Virus record (IMG/VR): IMGVR_UViG_3300005613_000285
Location: 1-30,544 of that record
Source: a virus
Reading direction: 5' to 3' (one strand)
DNA: 30,544 nt
The notes beneath the pieces are model-generated. The model was not told where the DNA came from and ran no database searches. It worked only from the letters and a program-made list of their open reading frames with translations. Below are positions 14,718 through 20,341 of the stretch, in pieces. The position numbers and the translations under genes were made by a program. How positions within the stretch are numbered: the stretch's first letter is position 1; the number at the start of each line of letters is the position of its first letter.

Positions 14718-14903
14718 CTACCTGATCTTGGTTTCAGCGTAGGTGGCCCTTGCGAGCCGACCCGAAAGCGTAATGACTTGCGGGGGCACTCCCCTAACCA
14801 ATTTCTGGCAGTGTGTACGCAACTCGAAAAGATCCATCGGGCGCGCAAGGCGAATCGTTACGCGCTTACGTGGTGTTTCAATGATGAGTGTTTCTGCGGT
14901 CAT
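14718..14903 (-). CDS. Small basic protein, unknown
   Basis: The 61-residue product is read from ATG 14903, which has GGGAG 10 bases upstream; an ATG 24 bases earlier lies within the end of the preceding micro-gene. The sequence alternates beta-like strands (TLIIET, RVTIRL) and a helix, with basic residues at the C-terminus. No family is recognised. It is the last gene of the minus-strand group that begins at 16799. Confidence 0.6.
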   Translation of the reverse strand: MTAETLIIETPRKRVTIRLARPMDLFELRTHCQKLVRGVPPQVITLSGRLARATYAETKIR

Positions 14904-14920
14904 AACCCGTTGTCTCCCGG

Positions 14921-15025
14921 CTAGCAATTACAAAACACGTAAACGCCCGAATCGCTCTCGACGCTATAGTTGTCGCCCCCGAACAGGTCGCGGGTGAAAG
15001 CTTCGTAGTCGATGTAGACTTGCAT
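14921..15025 (-). CDS. Micro-protein of 34 residues, unknown
   Basis: ATG at 15025-15023, preceded by GGGAG at 9 bases on the minus strand, opens a 34-residue frame ending in TAG at 14921-14923. The product begins MQVYIDYEAF and ends YVFCNC, with an acidic middle (DLFGGDNYSVESDSG). It fits exactly between the neighbouring genes in the same direction. Its function is unknown; the good ribosome site and snug fit argue that it is real. Confidence 0.6.
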   Translation of the reverse strand: MQVYIDYEAFTRDLFGGDNYSVESDSGVYVFCNC

Positions 15026-15066
15026 GGTGCGTAACTCCCAGTTGCCAGGTCAAAAGTAGCCCAGTC

Positions 15067-15089
15067 TGGACAGCCCGAGGGGCTGTCCA
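15067..15089. repeat. Perfect 10-bp hairpin between minus-strand genes
   Basis: TGGACAGCCC at 15067-15076 pairs with GGGCTGTCCA at 15080-15089 around a 3-base loop. It sits between the 133-residue and the 34-residue protein genes on the minus strand. A short T-run occurs about 10 bases downstream in the transcript, so it may act as a partial terminator or an RNA-processing hairpin. Confidence 0.5.
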
Positions 15090-15106
15090 TGGTGGGGCAC
15101 TGTTGC

Positions 15107-15508
15107 CTACCCTTCAATCAGAACAGTCTCGCCCTCTTCCATCTCGTACAGGAGCATTCCAATCTCGTCACTATTCTGGTATGCCCATTCGTTCACCCAA
15201 GCGGGAAACAGATCGGTATTGTCGGATGCACACCCGGTGCGCTTCTCGAATTCGTACGCTTCACCTGCGGCCCCAAGGAACGAAAGCAAACTTTCGAGAC
15301 CATCTTGCAAGCCCCCGCCCTGGCAACCAGACTGCAAGTCGTCCGCGCTGTATTCGTTGACTCCGCCAGACGAGTCGAGAAAGTACCGATAGCGGGTACG
15401 CCCTCCGCGGCCCCCGCAGTTGGCATACTCAATTGAGATTGTAACGTCGCCGATCTTGACGCCCGCGCAAAGCCTGCTTGTAATCATCCCTGGTGAGTTG
15501 ATTATCAT
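15107..15508 (-). CDS. Conserved phage protein with GGRGGRTRY and DLQSGCQGG motifs
   Basis: The 133-residue acidic protein contains NCGGRGGRTRYRYFLD (about 30-45), DDLQSGCQGGGLQDGLESLL (56-75), FLGAAGEAYEFE and LFPAWVNEWAYQNSDEIGML. This combination recurs in small uncharacterised proteins of unrelated phages in my memory. No catalytic motif is known. Its ATG overlaps the stop of the upstream gene (ATGA), with a GAGG site before it, so the genes are coupled. Early host-takeover or anti-defence function is conceivable but unproven. Confidence 0.8.
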   Translation of the reverse strand: MIINSPGMITSRLCAGVKIGDVTISIEYANCGGRGGRTRYRYFLDSSGGVNEYSADDLQSGCQGGGLQDGLESLLSFLGAAGEAYEFEKRTGCASDNTDLFPAWVNEWAYQNSDEIGMLLYEMEEGETVLIEG

Positions 15509-15696
15509 CGTGCCCGCCTCTTGTTGTGTTTTCGTATCTTGTTAATTGCCTTCAGGACGGCAGGTTTGAACCCGCGCATGGGATGTTCAGTGACAGCCCC
15601 ATCACATGGGTTACCATCCTCGTAGTCCCCTGCCCTGAACCAGTATTCAATGGCGTTTGCGTGTCGCCGATAGTAACCGCCGCAAGCTCGGGGCAT
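15505..15696 (-). CDS. Small basic protein, unknown
   Basis: The 63-residue product has a Tyr/Arg-rich N-terminus (YYRRHANAIEYWFRAGDYEDG) and a strongly basic C-terminus (INKIRKHNKRRAR), suggesting nucleic-acid or ribosome binding. It starts 4 bases downstream of the previous gene with an AGGTGA site and ends in ATGA overlap with the next gene. No family is recognised. Confidence 0.7.
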   Translation of the reverse strand: MPRACGGYYRRHANAIEYWFRAGDYEDGNPCDGAVTEHPMRGFKPAVLKAINKIRKHNKRRAR

Positions 15697-15699
15697 GCC

Positions 15700-16095
15700 T
15701 CACCTTTCACTTCTGGGGTTGTCGTATCGCTTGTCGGTTGCGTCCCTCCAAACAAAACAGCCCGTATCCCAGAACCGCTCGCAAATTTCTTGCGCTGAAA
15801 TGCTCTTGTATTCGTCGCTGTCAATTGTGGCCCGAACGGTTCGCCCATGGAATACGATTGCATACGAGAACACTAAGCGCTTCTGGATTCTCTCCATTTG
15901 CGCCGCTTGGTACCCGCTCAAATAGCTCTTCTCCCGTTCGGGAAGCGATTGATATTCTGCCTCGTTCCACAAACAGTGCTTCAATGAATCGATAATCCGT
16001 TCATGTGTCCAGTGAAACCTAATTGCATTGTCGGTGATGGCACGAATTCGTTCGGCATACAATCGGACAAGATGGGTTCGAGTTTTCTCACACAT
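15700..16095 (-). CDS. Uncharacterised 131-residue protein
   Basis: The product is helical in its first half (RLYAERIRAITDNAIRFHWTHERIIDSLKHCLWNEAEY) and mixed in the second, with a conserved-looking WNEAEYQSLPEREKSYLSGYQAAQMERIQ. It has no known catalytic site. ATG 16095 follows the excellent site TGGAGGTGA, which itself sits right behind two tandem hairpins (16109-16153), so its translation may be regulated. The gene is in the middle of the accessory block. Confidence 0.75.
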   Translation of the reverse strand: MCEKTRTHLVRLYAERIRAITDNAIRFHWTHERIIDSLKHCLWNEAEYQSLPEREKSYLSGYQAAQMERIQKRLVFSYAIVFHGRTVRATIDSDEYKSISAQEICERFWDTGCFVWRDATDKRYDNPRSER

Positions 16096-16108
16096 CGCTT
16101 CACCTCCA

Positions 16109-16153
16109 CTATCAGGGAACGGTTACTGATAGGACGCAACCGGAAGGGTTGCG
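16109..16153. repeat. Two tandem hairpins before a ribosome binding site
   Basis: CTATCAG (16109-16115) pairs with CTGATAG (16126-16132), and CGCAACC (16135-16141) pairs with GGTTGCG (16147-16153). In the minus-strand transcript they lie one after the other between the 109-residue and the 131-residue protein genes; the second one to be transcribed ends just before the TGGAGGTGA site. They may act as attenuator, processing site or translational control. Confidence 0.5.
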
Positions 16154-16174
16154 CCCCGTCGGGAATCGTCGCCT

Positions 16175-16504
16175 TCACTGGACAGCAACATTCCACCGAA
16201 TCGAAACGTGGTAATAGGTTTCGTCGATGCTCCCGTATATCGCCTGTCTGTCGGGCGTTGTGGGCAGCGCTTCCCATCCCTCTTGCTCCAAGATCCGCGC
16301 TTCCATCCCCTCCGTGTCAAACCCGGCTTGCGCGACTTGCTCTAGGCAATCGTCGATAGCTTCGGCCGGGTTGTCGCCGATTCCCGTAACGACATTGGCG
16401 AACCGGGTAAAGGCAACCCCGCAACCCTGGAAGTATTGGGAATGCTCTATCCCGTGATCGATCAATTCAAACTCGCCGATACGTTCTGCCGTGTTGTCGG
16501 TCAT
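16175..16504 (-). CDS. Conserved phage protein with HSQYFQGCG motif
   Basis: From ATG 16504 the product has 109 residues. It carries FELIDHGIEHSQYFQGCGVA (about 12-31), then VVTGIGDNPAEAIDDCLEQVA, a fingerprint of a small conserved family seen in many phages without known function. The start was fixed by AGGAGAG 9 bases upstream; a longer frame lacks a site. The protein is acidic. Neighbours are other small uncharacterised proteins on the same strand. Confidence 0.8.
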   Translation of the reverse strand: MTDNTAERIGEFELIDHGIEHSQYFQGCGVAFTRFANVVTGIGDNPAEAIDDCLEQVAQAGFDTEGMEARILEQEGWEALPTTPDRQAIYGSIDETYYHVSIRWNVAVQ

Positions 16505-16527
16505 GGTCAATTCTCTCCTAGGCCAAA

Positions 16528-16617
16528 TCATCGGTTGAATCTGAGGGCACGCCAGTAGGCGTACCATTGCCTTCTCGCCTCGTCCCGTGTCCTCCGCCTG
16601 CGCTTGCCGTCGGGCAT
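16528..16617 (-). CDS. Arginine-rich micro-protein of 29 residues
   Basis: ATG 16617-16615 follows AGGTGA by a few bases on the minus strand, and the frame ends at TGA 16528-16530. The product is MPDGKRRRRTRDEARRQWYA followed by YWRALRFNR, with 10 or more arginines and an amphipathic helix. It fills the gap between two accepted genes exactly. RNA/DNA binding is plausible from charge; no family can be named at this length. Confidence 0.5.
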   Translation of the reverse strand: MPDGKRRRRTRDEARRQWYAYWRALRFNR

Positions 16618-16625
16618 GGTGTCAC

Positions 16626-16799
16626 CTACAGACTGCGGAGTGTTGCTTCGCACATTTCAAGCTGCTTTTCGAGGTGGCGAAGATCTCCCAGGATTGTCCA
16701 CCTCTGTCTCAATTGGAGGGGCGCCTGATACAAGCGCTGCTTCGTAAGCTGTATCTCAGACAGCAAGCGTTCACGATTGGCCTTCAATTGCCGCTTCAT
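16626..16799 (-). CDS. Small coiled-coil protein, unknown
   Basis: ATG 16799 follows GAAGGAGG by 8 bases and opens a 57-residue frame. The product is basic and almost wholly helical, with a heptad-like pattern of Leu, Gln and Arg (RLLSEIQLTKQRLYQ...LRHLEKQLEMCEATLRSL), so a short coiled coil is likely. It is the first gene of the minus-strand group 16799-14718. No clear promoter was found just upstream, although a TTGACT box occurs at 16863-16868. Confidence 0.7.
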   Translation of the reverse strand: MKRQLKANRERLLSEIQLTKQRLYQAPLQLRQRWTILGDLRHLEKQLEMCEATLRSL

Positions 16800-16924
16800 C
16801 GATCTACCTCCTTCATGCCAAGAGAACAACGTCTATCACAAGAGTGTTGCATAAAAACGGATAGTCAAGCACAAAAACAAAAGATTAAGGGATGTTTCGA
16901 TTGCAACGATTACAATGAGCGCAT

Positions 16925-16954
16925 AAAAAAAGCCCCCAAGTGTGACCTTGGGAG
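16925..16954 (-). terminator. Rho-independent terminator after the zinc-finger gene
   Basis: On the minus strand a stem CTCCCAAG / CTTGGGGG (core 6-8 bp) with a 6-base loop is followed by GCTTTTTTT and then A/T. It begins about 27 bases after the stop of the zinc-finger gene 16981-17325. The G/C stem and seven Ts make this the clearest terminator in the window. Confidence 0.9.
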
Positions 16955-16980
16955 CGTAAGAGTATAGCGTCGGTTATCCG

Positions 16981-17325
16981 CTACTGTTGCCAGGGTGGAA
17001 CAGTAGGCTTTTCGGACGATTTCTCAGGTGCAGACTCAGGCGGTTGCTCGGGTGCAGACTCGGGCGCCGGCGCTTCGGCGGGCCGTCCAGGCGGATTGCC
17101 TTGGAGTGCTTGAGCGACCGCGTCCCTGAACAGCTTGCGTGTCCCCGATTCCCGCCGGGAATGCAACGCAAGGCCCAATTTAACCAGCTTCTCCCAAGCA
17201 AGTGTGCCGTTCTTGACCATCGTCTGCGCAGCGCTGTAGCATCGATGGCACAAACCGCGCGTTCCGCCTACCTGGTCACAACCGGGCGTCAGACATTGCG
17301 GTTTTCGTTTCGCTTTCTTACTCAT
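16981..17325 (-). CDS. RGLCxxCY zinc-finger protein with Pro-rich tail
   Basis: The 114-residue protein starts with a basic stretch, then Cys-x4-Cys...RGLCHRCY at about 11-29 (four-cysteine knuckle), then NGTLAWEKLVKLGLALHSRR. This first half is clearly paralogous to the protein at 1991-2410, which shares the spacing and the TWEALIRRGLAL segment. The second half is a disordered Pro/Glu/Ser tail ending TVPPWQQ. It has its own promoter (17373-17401) and terminator (16925-16954), so it is a single-gene unit and is the first gene on this side of the control region, consistent with an early regulator. Nucleic-acid binding is likely but unproven. Confidence 0.8.
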   Translation of the reverse strand: MSKKAKRKPQCLTPGCDQVGGTRGLCHRCYSAAQTMVKNGTLAWEKLVKLGLALHSRRESGTRKLFRDAVAQALQGNPPGRPAEAPAPESAPEQPPESAPEKSSEKPTVPPWQQ

Positions 17326-17372
17326 TCATAGCTCCTCATGTTGGAAATAAAATCGTTCACGTTGCATTCTCT

Positions 17373-17401
17373 GTTATACTGTTGATTTGTTGCGAAATCA
17401 A
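17373..17401 (-). promoter_or_regulatory. Sigma70-like promoter TTGATT-17-TATAAC
   Basis: The minus strand has TTGATT (17401-17396), a 17-base spacer and TATAAC (17378-17373), about 48 bases before the start of the zinc-finger gene at 17325. Optimal spacing and a 5/6 -10 box support it. Confidence 0.6.
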
Positions 17402-17487
17402 GATCGAAATAGTTGAAGCAGTCAAATCAGGCGCAGCAAGTGTGTAAGGGGCTTGGTAGCACCGATGGGGGGCAAGACGGTTTCAAG

Positions 17488-17743
17488 TATGTAAGTATAG
17501 AGGTGGTGCGGACCCCGGTAATTACACGGGTGGCACGAGACCCCCCATTGAACGTAAGTATAAGGGGGATAAGGAGTTAGGTCTTATATATATAGTATAT
17601 ATATATATGTGTGTATGTGTGTATGTATGTATTCATAATCTATCTATTTTCCCCCCCCTTATGGTGAAAATCCCCTTTTTTCTTATTACGCGGGAGTACA
17701 TACACAAATGACCTAATTGGGTGGTGAGTATGTAAGTGTGTAG
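17488..17743 (+). repeat. Three iteron-like copies of TATGTAAGTATAG
   Basis: Near-identical copies start at about 17488 (TATGTAAGTATAG), 17553 (CGTAAGTATAAG) and 17729 (TATGTAAGTGTGTAG). They share GTAAGTRT in direct orientation and flank the AT-rich microsatellite, a pattern seen at replication origins and regulator-binding arrays. Confidence 0.45.
17584..17632. repeat. TA and GT dinucleotide microsatellite
   Basis: A run of TA dinucleotides interrupted once (TATATATATA-G-TATATATATATA) passes into GTGTGTATGTGTGTATGTAT. It is the most AT-rich and least stable DNA of the window, self-complementary in its TA part, and is followed by a run of eight Cs near 17651-17658. Confidence 0.85.
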
Positions 17744-17867
17744 ATGCTCGCTATTCTGAGGGATGAGGCGTAGTCCGGGCGTGGGCCGATGGCCATCGAG
17801 GCAGGCGAGGCGCGGGGTGGTGGCCTAACTCGGACAAAGCGCTCGGTTTTGTTGCGCGCATCGGGAA

Positions 17868-17923
17868 GTGTAGTCAAATTGATGACACATGCACCACCAT
17901 GTGTAGTCAATGTGATGACACAT
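17868..17923. promoter_or_regulatory. Two near-identical dyad operators 33 bp apart
   Basis: Two 23-base sites at 17868-17890 and 17901-17923 differ at only two central positions. Each has the half-sites GTGTAGTCA and TGATGACAC separated by three bases; the halves are imperfect inverted repeats of one another (consensus TGTGTMRTCA, M = A or C, R = A or G). Start-to-start distance is 33 bases, about three helical turns, so two dimers would bind the same face. This is a strong candidate for the binding site of the phage's master regulator. Confidence 0.65.
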
Positions 17924-18141
17924 TGATCCCTCCCATGTGCTTCCCATACCCGTGTAGCCCGCATACTGGCCAATGACGTGTCCCCATTGGCTATTATGAG
18001 CATGATTGTGCTGATTATGAGGATCGAACAAGCGTCGGGGGGGCCCCTAGGTGTCAGAATCCTTAAAACCGGACCCGGGGCCGCTCCTCTCCCCCTACTA
18101 CTTAGCCCCCCTCTCTCCTCACGGTATTTCTCGTTAGAAGT

Positions 18142-18203
18142 GGAGGTACTTTGTACCCTCCCTTCGCAGTGATTCTTGCTTTGGCTCCCCCATCGAGGGG
18201 GCC
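18142..18203 (+). promoter_or_regulatory. Two stable hairpins in the leader of the structural operon
   Basis: GGAGGTAC at 18142-18149 pairs with GTACCCTCC at 18153-18161 (one bulged C, loop TTT), and GGCTCCCC at 18183-18190 pairs with GGGGGCC at 18197-18203. No T-run follows the second. They lie 115-180 bases upstream of the first plus-strand gene and would form in its leader RNA; attenuation or mRNA protection is possible. Confidence 0.4.
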
Positions 18204-18319
18204 TATCCTTTGCTATGCCGCGGGAGTTAGCTACCTGGTTATGCCAGAGATTCGTCCATGCCGTAGTTACGCTGGCCATAGGCGAAGAGAATTCCTCCCC
18301 AGTTTCCCAAGGAGAGACC

Positions 18320-18757
18320 ATGCAGGATACCGAACAACGTCCGCCATTTGACGCAGAGGACCTCGCTTGGCTAGGGATCGATCCGTGGGGCCCCGAGCAC
18401 CAGCCGGTACCGATCGGACTGGGCTCTCAACGCCCCTGTCTAGTGTTTGAATCGACCCCTAATGGCTCCGAGAACCCCTACTACAAATTCGCAGAGGAGC
18501 GTGGCGTCACAAAGCGTCCCCTTGGACCTCCCATCAGTTTGACGGCTGGCGAATCGTGCAAGCCAGTCACCTTCGTTAATCGGTCAATGTGGTTCAATTC
18601 TTCAGGAGAAGGGAGCGCGGTTATGTCTGAAGCGGTGAAGCGAGTATTGAAGAACAAGTGGTTGTACGTGGCGCTAGTTGGAGTTCTGGGATTGCTTAGT
18701 GGCGGTGCTTATTCCGAAGAGATCACTAAATTGCTGTTTGCAATTCTGGGAGGGTGA
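18320..18757 (+). CDS. First gene of the plus-strand late block; unknown protein with C-terminal membrane helix
   Basis: ATG 18320 follows AAGGAGAG by 3-4 bases and opens a 145-residue frame. The first 100 residues are Pro/Gly-rich (FDAEDLAWLGIDPWGPEHQP) with no recognised fold and include FESTPNG, which resembles the STPNG coupling motif of large terminases; I regard this as chance or a tiny relic. The last 44 residues hold one membrane-spanning helix (WLYVALVGVLGLLSG) and could be a separate protein with its own start at 18623. Because of this nested start the gene may be read as one or two proteins. Confidence 0.5.
   Translation: MQDTEQRPPFDAEDLAWLGIDPWGPEHQPVPIGLGSQRPCLVFESTPNGSENPYYKFAEERGVTKRPLGPPISLTAGESCKPVTFVNRSMWFNSSGEGSAVMSEAVKRVLKNKWLYVALVGVLGLLSGGAYSEEITKLLFAILGG
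18623..18757 (+). CDS. Nested 44-residue membrane protein (alternative start), holin-like in form
   Basis: ATG 18623 is preceded by AAGGGAG with a 7-base spacer, a better ribosome site than that of the longer frame. The product is a short basic N-terminus, one transmembrane helix (about 13-28) and an amphipathic C-terminus (EEITKLLFAILGG). Small phage membrane proteins of this form are frequent, and some are holins or tail-assembly membrane proteins; no specific family can be assigned. It shares its frame and stop with the 145-residue reading. Confidence 0.5.
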   Translation: MSEAVKRVLKNKWLYVALVGVLGLLSGGAYSEEITKLLFAILGG

Positions 18758-18758
18758 A

Positions 18759-18926
18759 GTGTACGAAATGCGTGACGTTGAGTGTGACTATTGCAGACAA
18801 TTATTCACTGCGGAAGAGGTGAATACGTGTGAATTGTGCGGAGCCACATTCTGTTACGATTGTGGCACTGTGCGAGAGAGGCGCGACGGGCGCATTACTG
18901 AAGTGTGCGTTGGCTGTAATCACTAA
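18759..18926 (+). CDS. Small zinc-binding protein with four CxxC pairs
   Basis: GTG 18759 lies 5 bases after GGGAGG; ATG 18768 is an in-frame alternative with a long 14-base spacing. The 52-55 residue product has four CxxC pairs (CDYC, CELC, CYDC, CVGC), the cross-brace pattern of RING/FYVE-like or double zinc ribbons, able to bind two zinc ions. It starts one base after the membrane-protein stop. Function unknown; small RING-like proteins usually act in protein or nucleic-acid contacts. Confidence 0.7.
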   Translation: MYEMRDVECDYCRQLFTAEEVNTCELCGATFCYDCGTVRERRDGRITEVCVGCNH

Positions 18927-18940
18927 AGAGGAGAAGAGAG

Positions 18941-19348
18941 ATGAAGTTGCGAAGAGAGGTGGAACTCTTTGAGCGGCCACCTTCGGTTTGGTTTATCTAC
19001 TGCTGGCATGATTTCGATCGACGGACGAGCGTCTTCTATCCATTCGGCATCCATTGGATCGCCAAGTGGATCCGCGCCGTCCATTGGTGGCTGAATCGTG
19101 TTACGCCCAATAAGTGGGAGAGGATGCTTGAGGATGCTCGCGAACGAGGCTTACAGGAGGCAGGCGGGGAGGCGCGGTACAAGTTGGAGCATTTGCATGA
19201 GCTGTGTGAACGGCAGTTCGATCTGGGCTTCCTGGCGGGCGTGGAGTCAGAGCGGGAGTCGATCTTCAATGCGGCGCCCAAGCCGACCGAGCAGTGCTTT
19301 CAAGATCTGAGCAAAGAGGGTGATCCCAACCAGGCGTTCGAGTGTTAG
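18941..19348 (+). CDS. Uncharacterised 135-residue protein
   Basis: The product has an aromatic-rich N-terminal part (VWFIYCWHDFDRR, FYPFGIHWIAKW, IRAVHWWLNRV) followed by a helical acidic part (RMLEDARERGLQEAGGEARYKLEHLHELCERQ). The first part could be membrane-associated, though it has no clear 20-residue hydrophobic span. ATG 18941 follows AAGAGGAGAAGAGAG. No known family is recognised. Confidence 0.7.
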   Translation: MKLRREVELFERPPSVWFIYCWHDFDRRTSVFYPFGIHWIAKWIRAVHWWLNRVTPNKWERMLEDARERGLQEAGGEARYKLEHLHELCERQFDLGFLAGVESERESIFNAAPKPTEQCFQDLSKEGDPNQAFEC

Positions 19349-19382
19349 GGTTTTTACACATTTAGTAAGAGGAGAGAAGAGA

Positions 19383-19748
19383 ATGCGCATCGCTTATAGG
19401 GCAAACAGCAGATTTCCAGCCGAATTGGACATCGTGCTCAGTGTTGAGGAATTGGGGAATGTGAATCAGGAATTCTGTGATCTGGCTTCAGCGTTTCATG
19501 GAATGACAAATATGCTGTTGACTTTTGTCCACATTTGGGAGGACGTCGAGGCTAATCTGTCAGAGAAAGTTTTCTACGACGAAAAACACAATGATCCGTT
19601 CGGATGCTTTGAGGAGTTGCACGATGCGATTTTAGCCCTGAAGGCGAAATGCCTGGCGGGGATGGAGCGATTGATGGCTACTGTTCCCGGGAACGAGGAC
19701 GAGGACGAGGACGAGGCGGAGGATGTGGACGAAGAGGGGGAGGAGTAG
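19383..19748 (+). CDS. Uncharacterised protein with poly-acidic tail
   Basis: From ATG 19383, after AGGAGAGAAGAG, the product has 121 residues. The body is helical with several Phe/Met/Leu (FHGMTNMLLTFVHIWEDVEA), and the last 20 residues are almost all Glu/Asp, encoded by a short GAGGAC repeat (about 19694-19714). Acidic tails may mimic DNA or keep a partner soluble. It is one of a set of small genes leading into the packaging module. No function can be assigned. Confidence 0.7.
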   Translation: MRIAYRANSRFPAELDIVLSVEELGNVNQEFCDLASAFHGMTNMLLTFVHIWEDVEANLSEKVFYDEKHNDPFGCFEELHDAILALKAKCLAGMERLMATVPGNEDEDEDEAEDVDEEGEE

Positions 19749-19756
19749 CACCTCTA

Positions 19757-20341
19757 ATGCCAACTGGTGTGGAAAAGTTTGCGAAGGATGTGCGTAAGAC
19801 CCTTTGGCCTCTAAGCAAGGACCATCGAGAATACCACGCTTGGGATGTAAGGGTTGATGCACTAAAGCAAGAGAAGGGATACACGCTTCAACAGGCGCAG
19901 GTTCAGGCCGCGAAGGAGCAGCCGGCCTGCCTGAGGCTGTTCGGTCGTCATGATGTATCCATGTTCGATCCTGAACCTGGATCGCACGAAGATGTGGAAG
20001 TATTCATGAGCAGGAAGCGCGAGGAGAATGCCCAGAAAGCAGAGAAGGTTGTTTGCGAGCAGACGGAGCAAACGTATCGCGAGAACCTCGCCTGGGCTCT
20101 GCAGGCGGCCGGCAAGTTTAATCGTACAGCCGAGGAACCCGAGTCCTGCCCGAACGATTCGGCGTTCTACCTTTACCGGCGGGCGATCGAGGAGCCGAAG
20201 GAATTTATGGCTCGGGTGAATCAGTTGGAGTTAAAGGCCAAAGGGGAATCTGGAGACGCTAAAGCAGTCCGGCATTCGATCAAAGAGATCGATATGATGC
20301 TGGAAGCCTTTTGTGAAGGGGAGACTGAAGAGAATGAGTAG
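19757..20341 (+). CDS. Candidate small terminase subunit (by position)
   Basis: From ATG 19757 the 194-residue product is helical and acidic: residues 1-60 (GVEKFAKDVRKTLWPLSKDHREYHAWDV, then TLQQAQVQAAKEQPACLRLF) may include a DNA-binding helix-turn-helix, and later segments (FYLYRRAIEEPKEFMARVNQLE) suit an oligomerisation core. It lies two genes upstream of the large terminase in the same orientation, where the small terminase subunit is usually found. No motif proves this. A GGGGGAGGAG site lies about 11 bases upstream. Confidence 0.6.
   Translation: MPTGVEKFAKDVRKTLWPLSKDHREYHAWDVRVDALKQEKGYTLQQAQVQAAKEQPACLRLFGRHDVSMFDPEPGSHEDVEVFMSRKREENAQKAEKVVCEQTEQTYRENLAWALQAAGKFNRTAEEPESCPNDSAFYLYRRAIEEPKEFMARVNQLELKAKGESGDAKAVRHSIKEIDMMLEAFCEGETEENE

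Larger units (their letters stand above)
17326..18319. other. Non-coding divide between divergent units; candidate control region and origin
   Basis: About 1 kb lies between the minus-strand gene starting at 17325 and the plus-strand gene starting at 18320. No open frame here has a ribosome site or protein-like composition. It contains a minus-strand promoter, three GTAAGT iteron-like repeats, an AT/GT microsatellite, C- and T-tracts, two dyad operators and two stable hairpins. A possible plus-strand -10 box TATTAT occurs at 17992-17997 without a good -35. Divergent arrangement, AT-rich tract and repeated short motifs fit a replication origin and/or early-late switch. Confidence 0.6.

Noticed and set aside
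16841-16868. Promoter with -35 TTGACT at 16863-16868 on the minus strand
   Set aside because: No acceptable -10 box at 15-19 bases spacing, so only the -35-like box is noted.
17868-17923. CRISPR-like array
   Set aside because: Only two copies, with dyad symmetry and a 10-base gap; operators explain them better.
17713-18321. Open frame of about 200 codons on the minus strand in the non-coding divide
   Set aside because: Composition is low-complexity and unlike the other proteins, there is no ribosome site, and it covers the operator repeats and hairpins. I treat it as chance.
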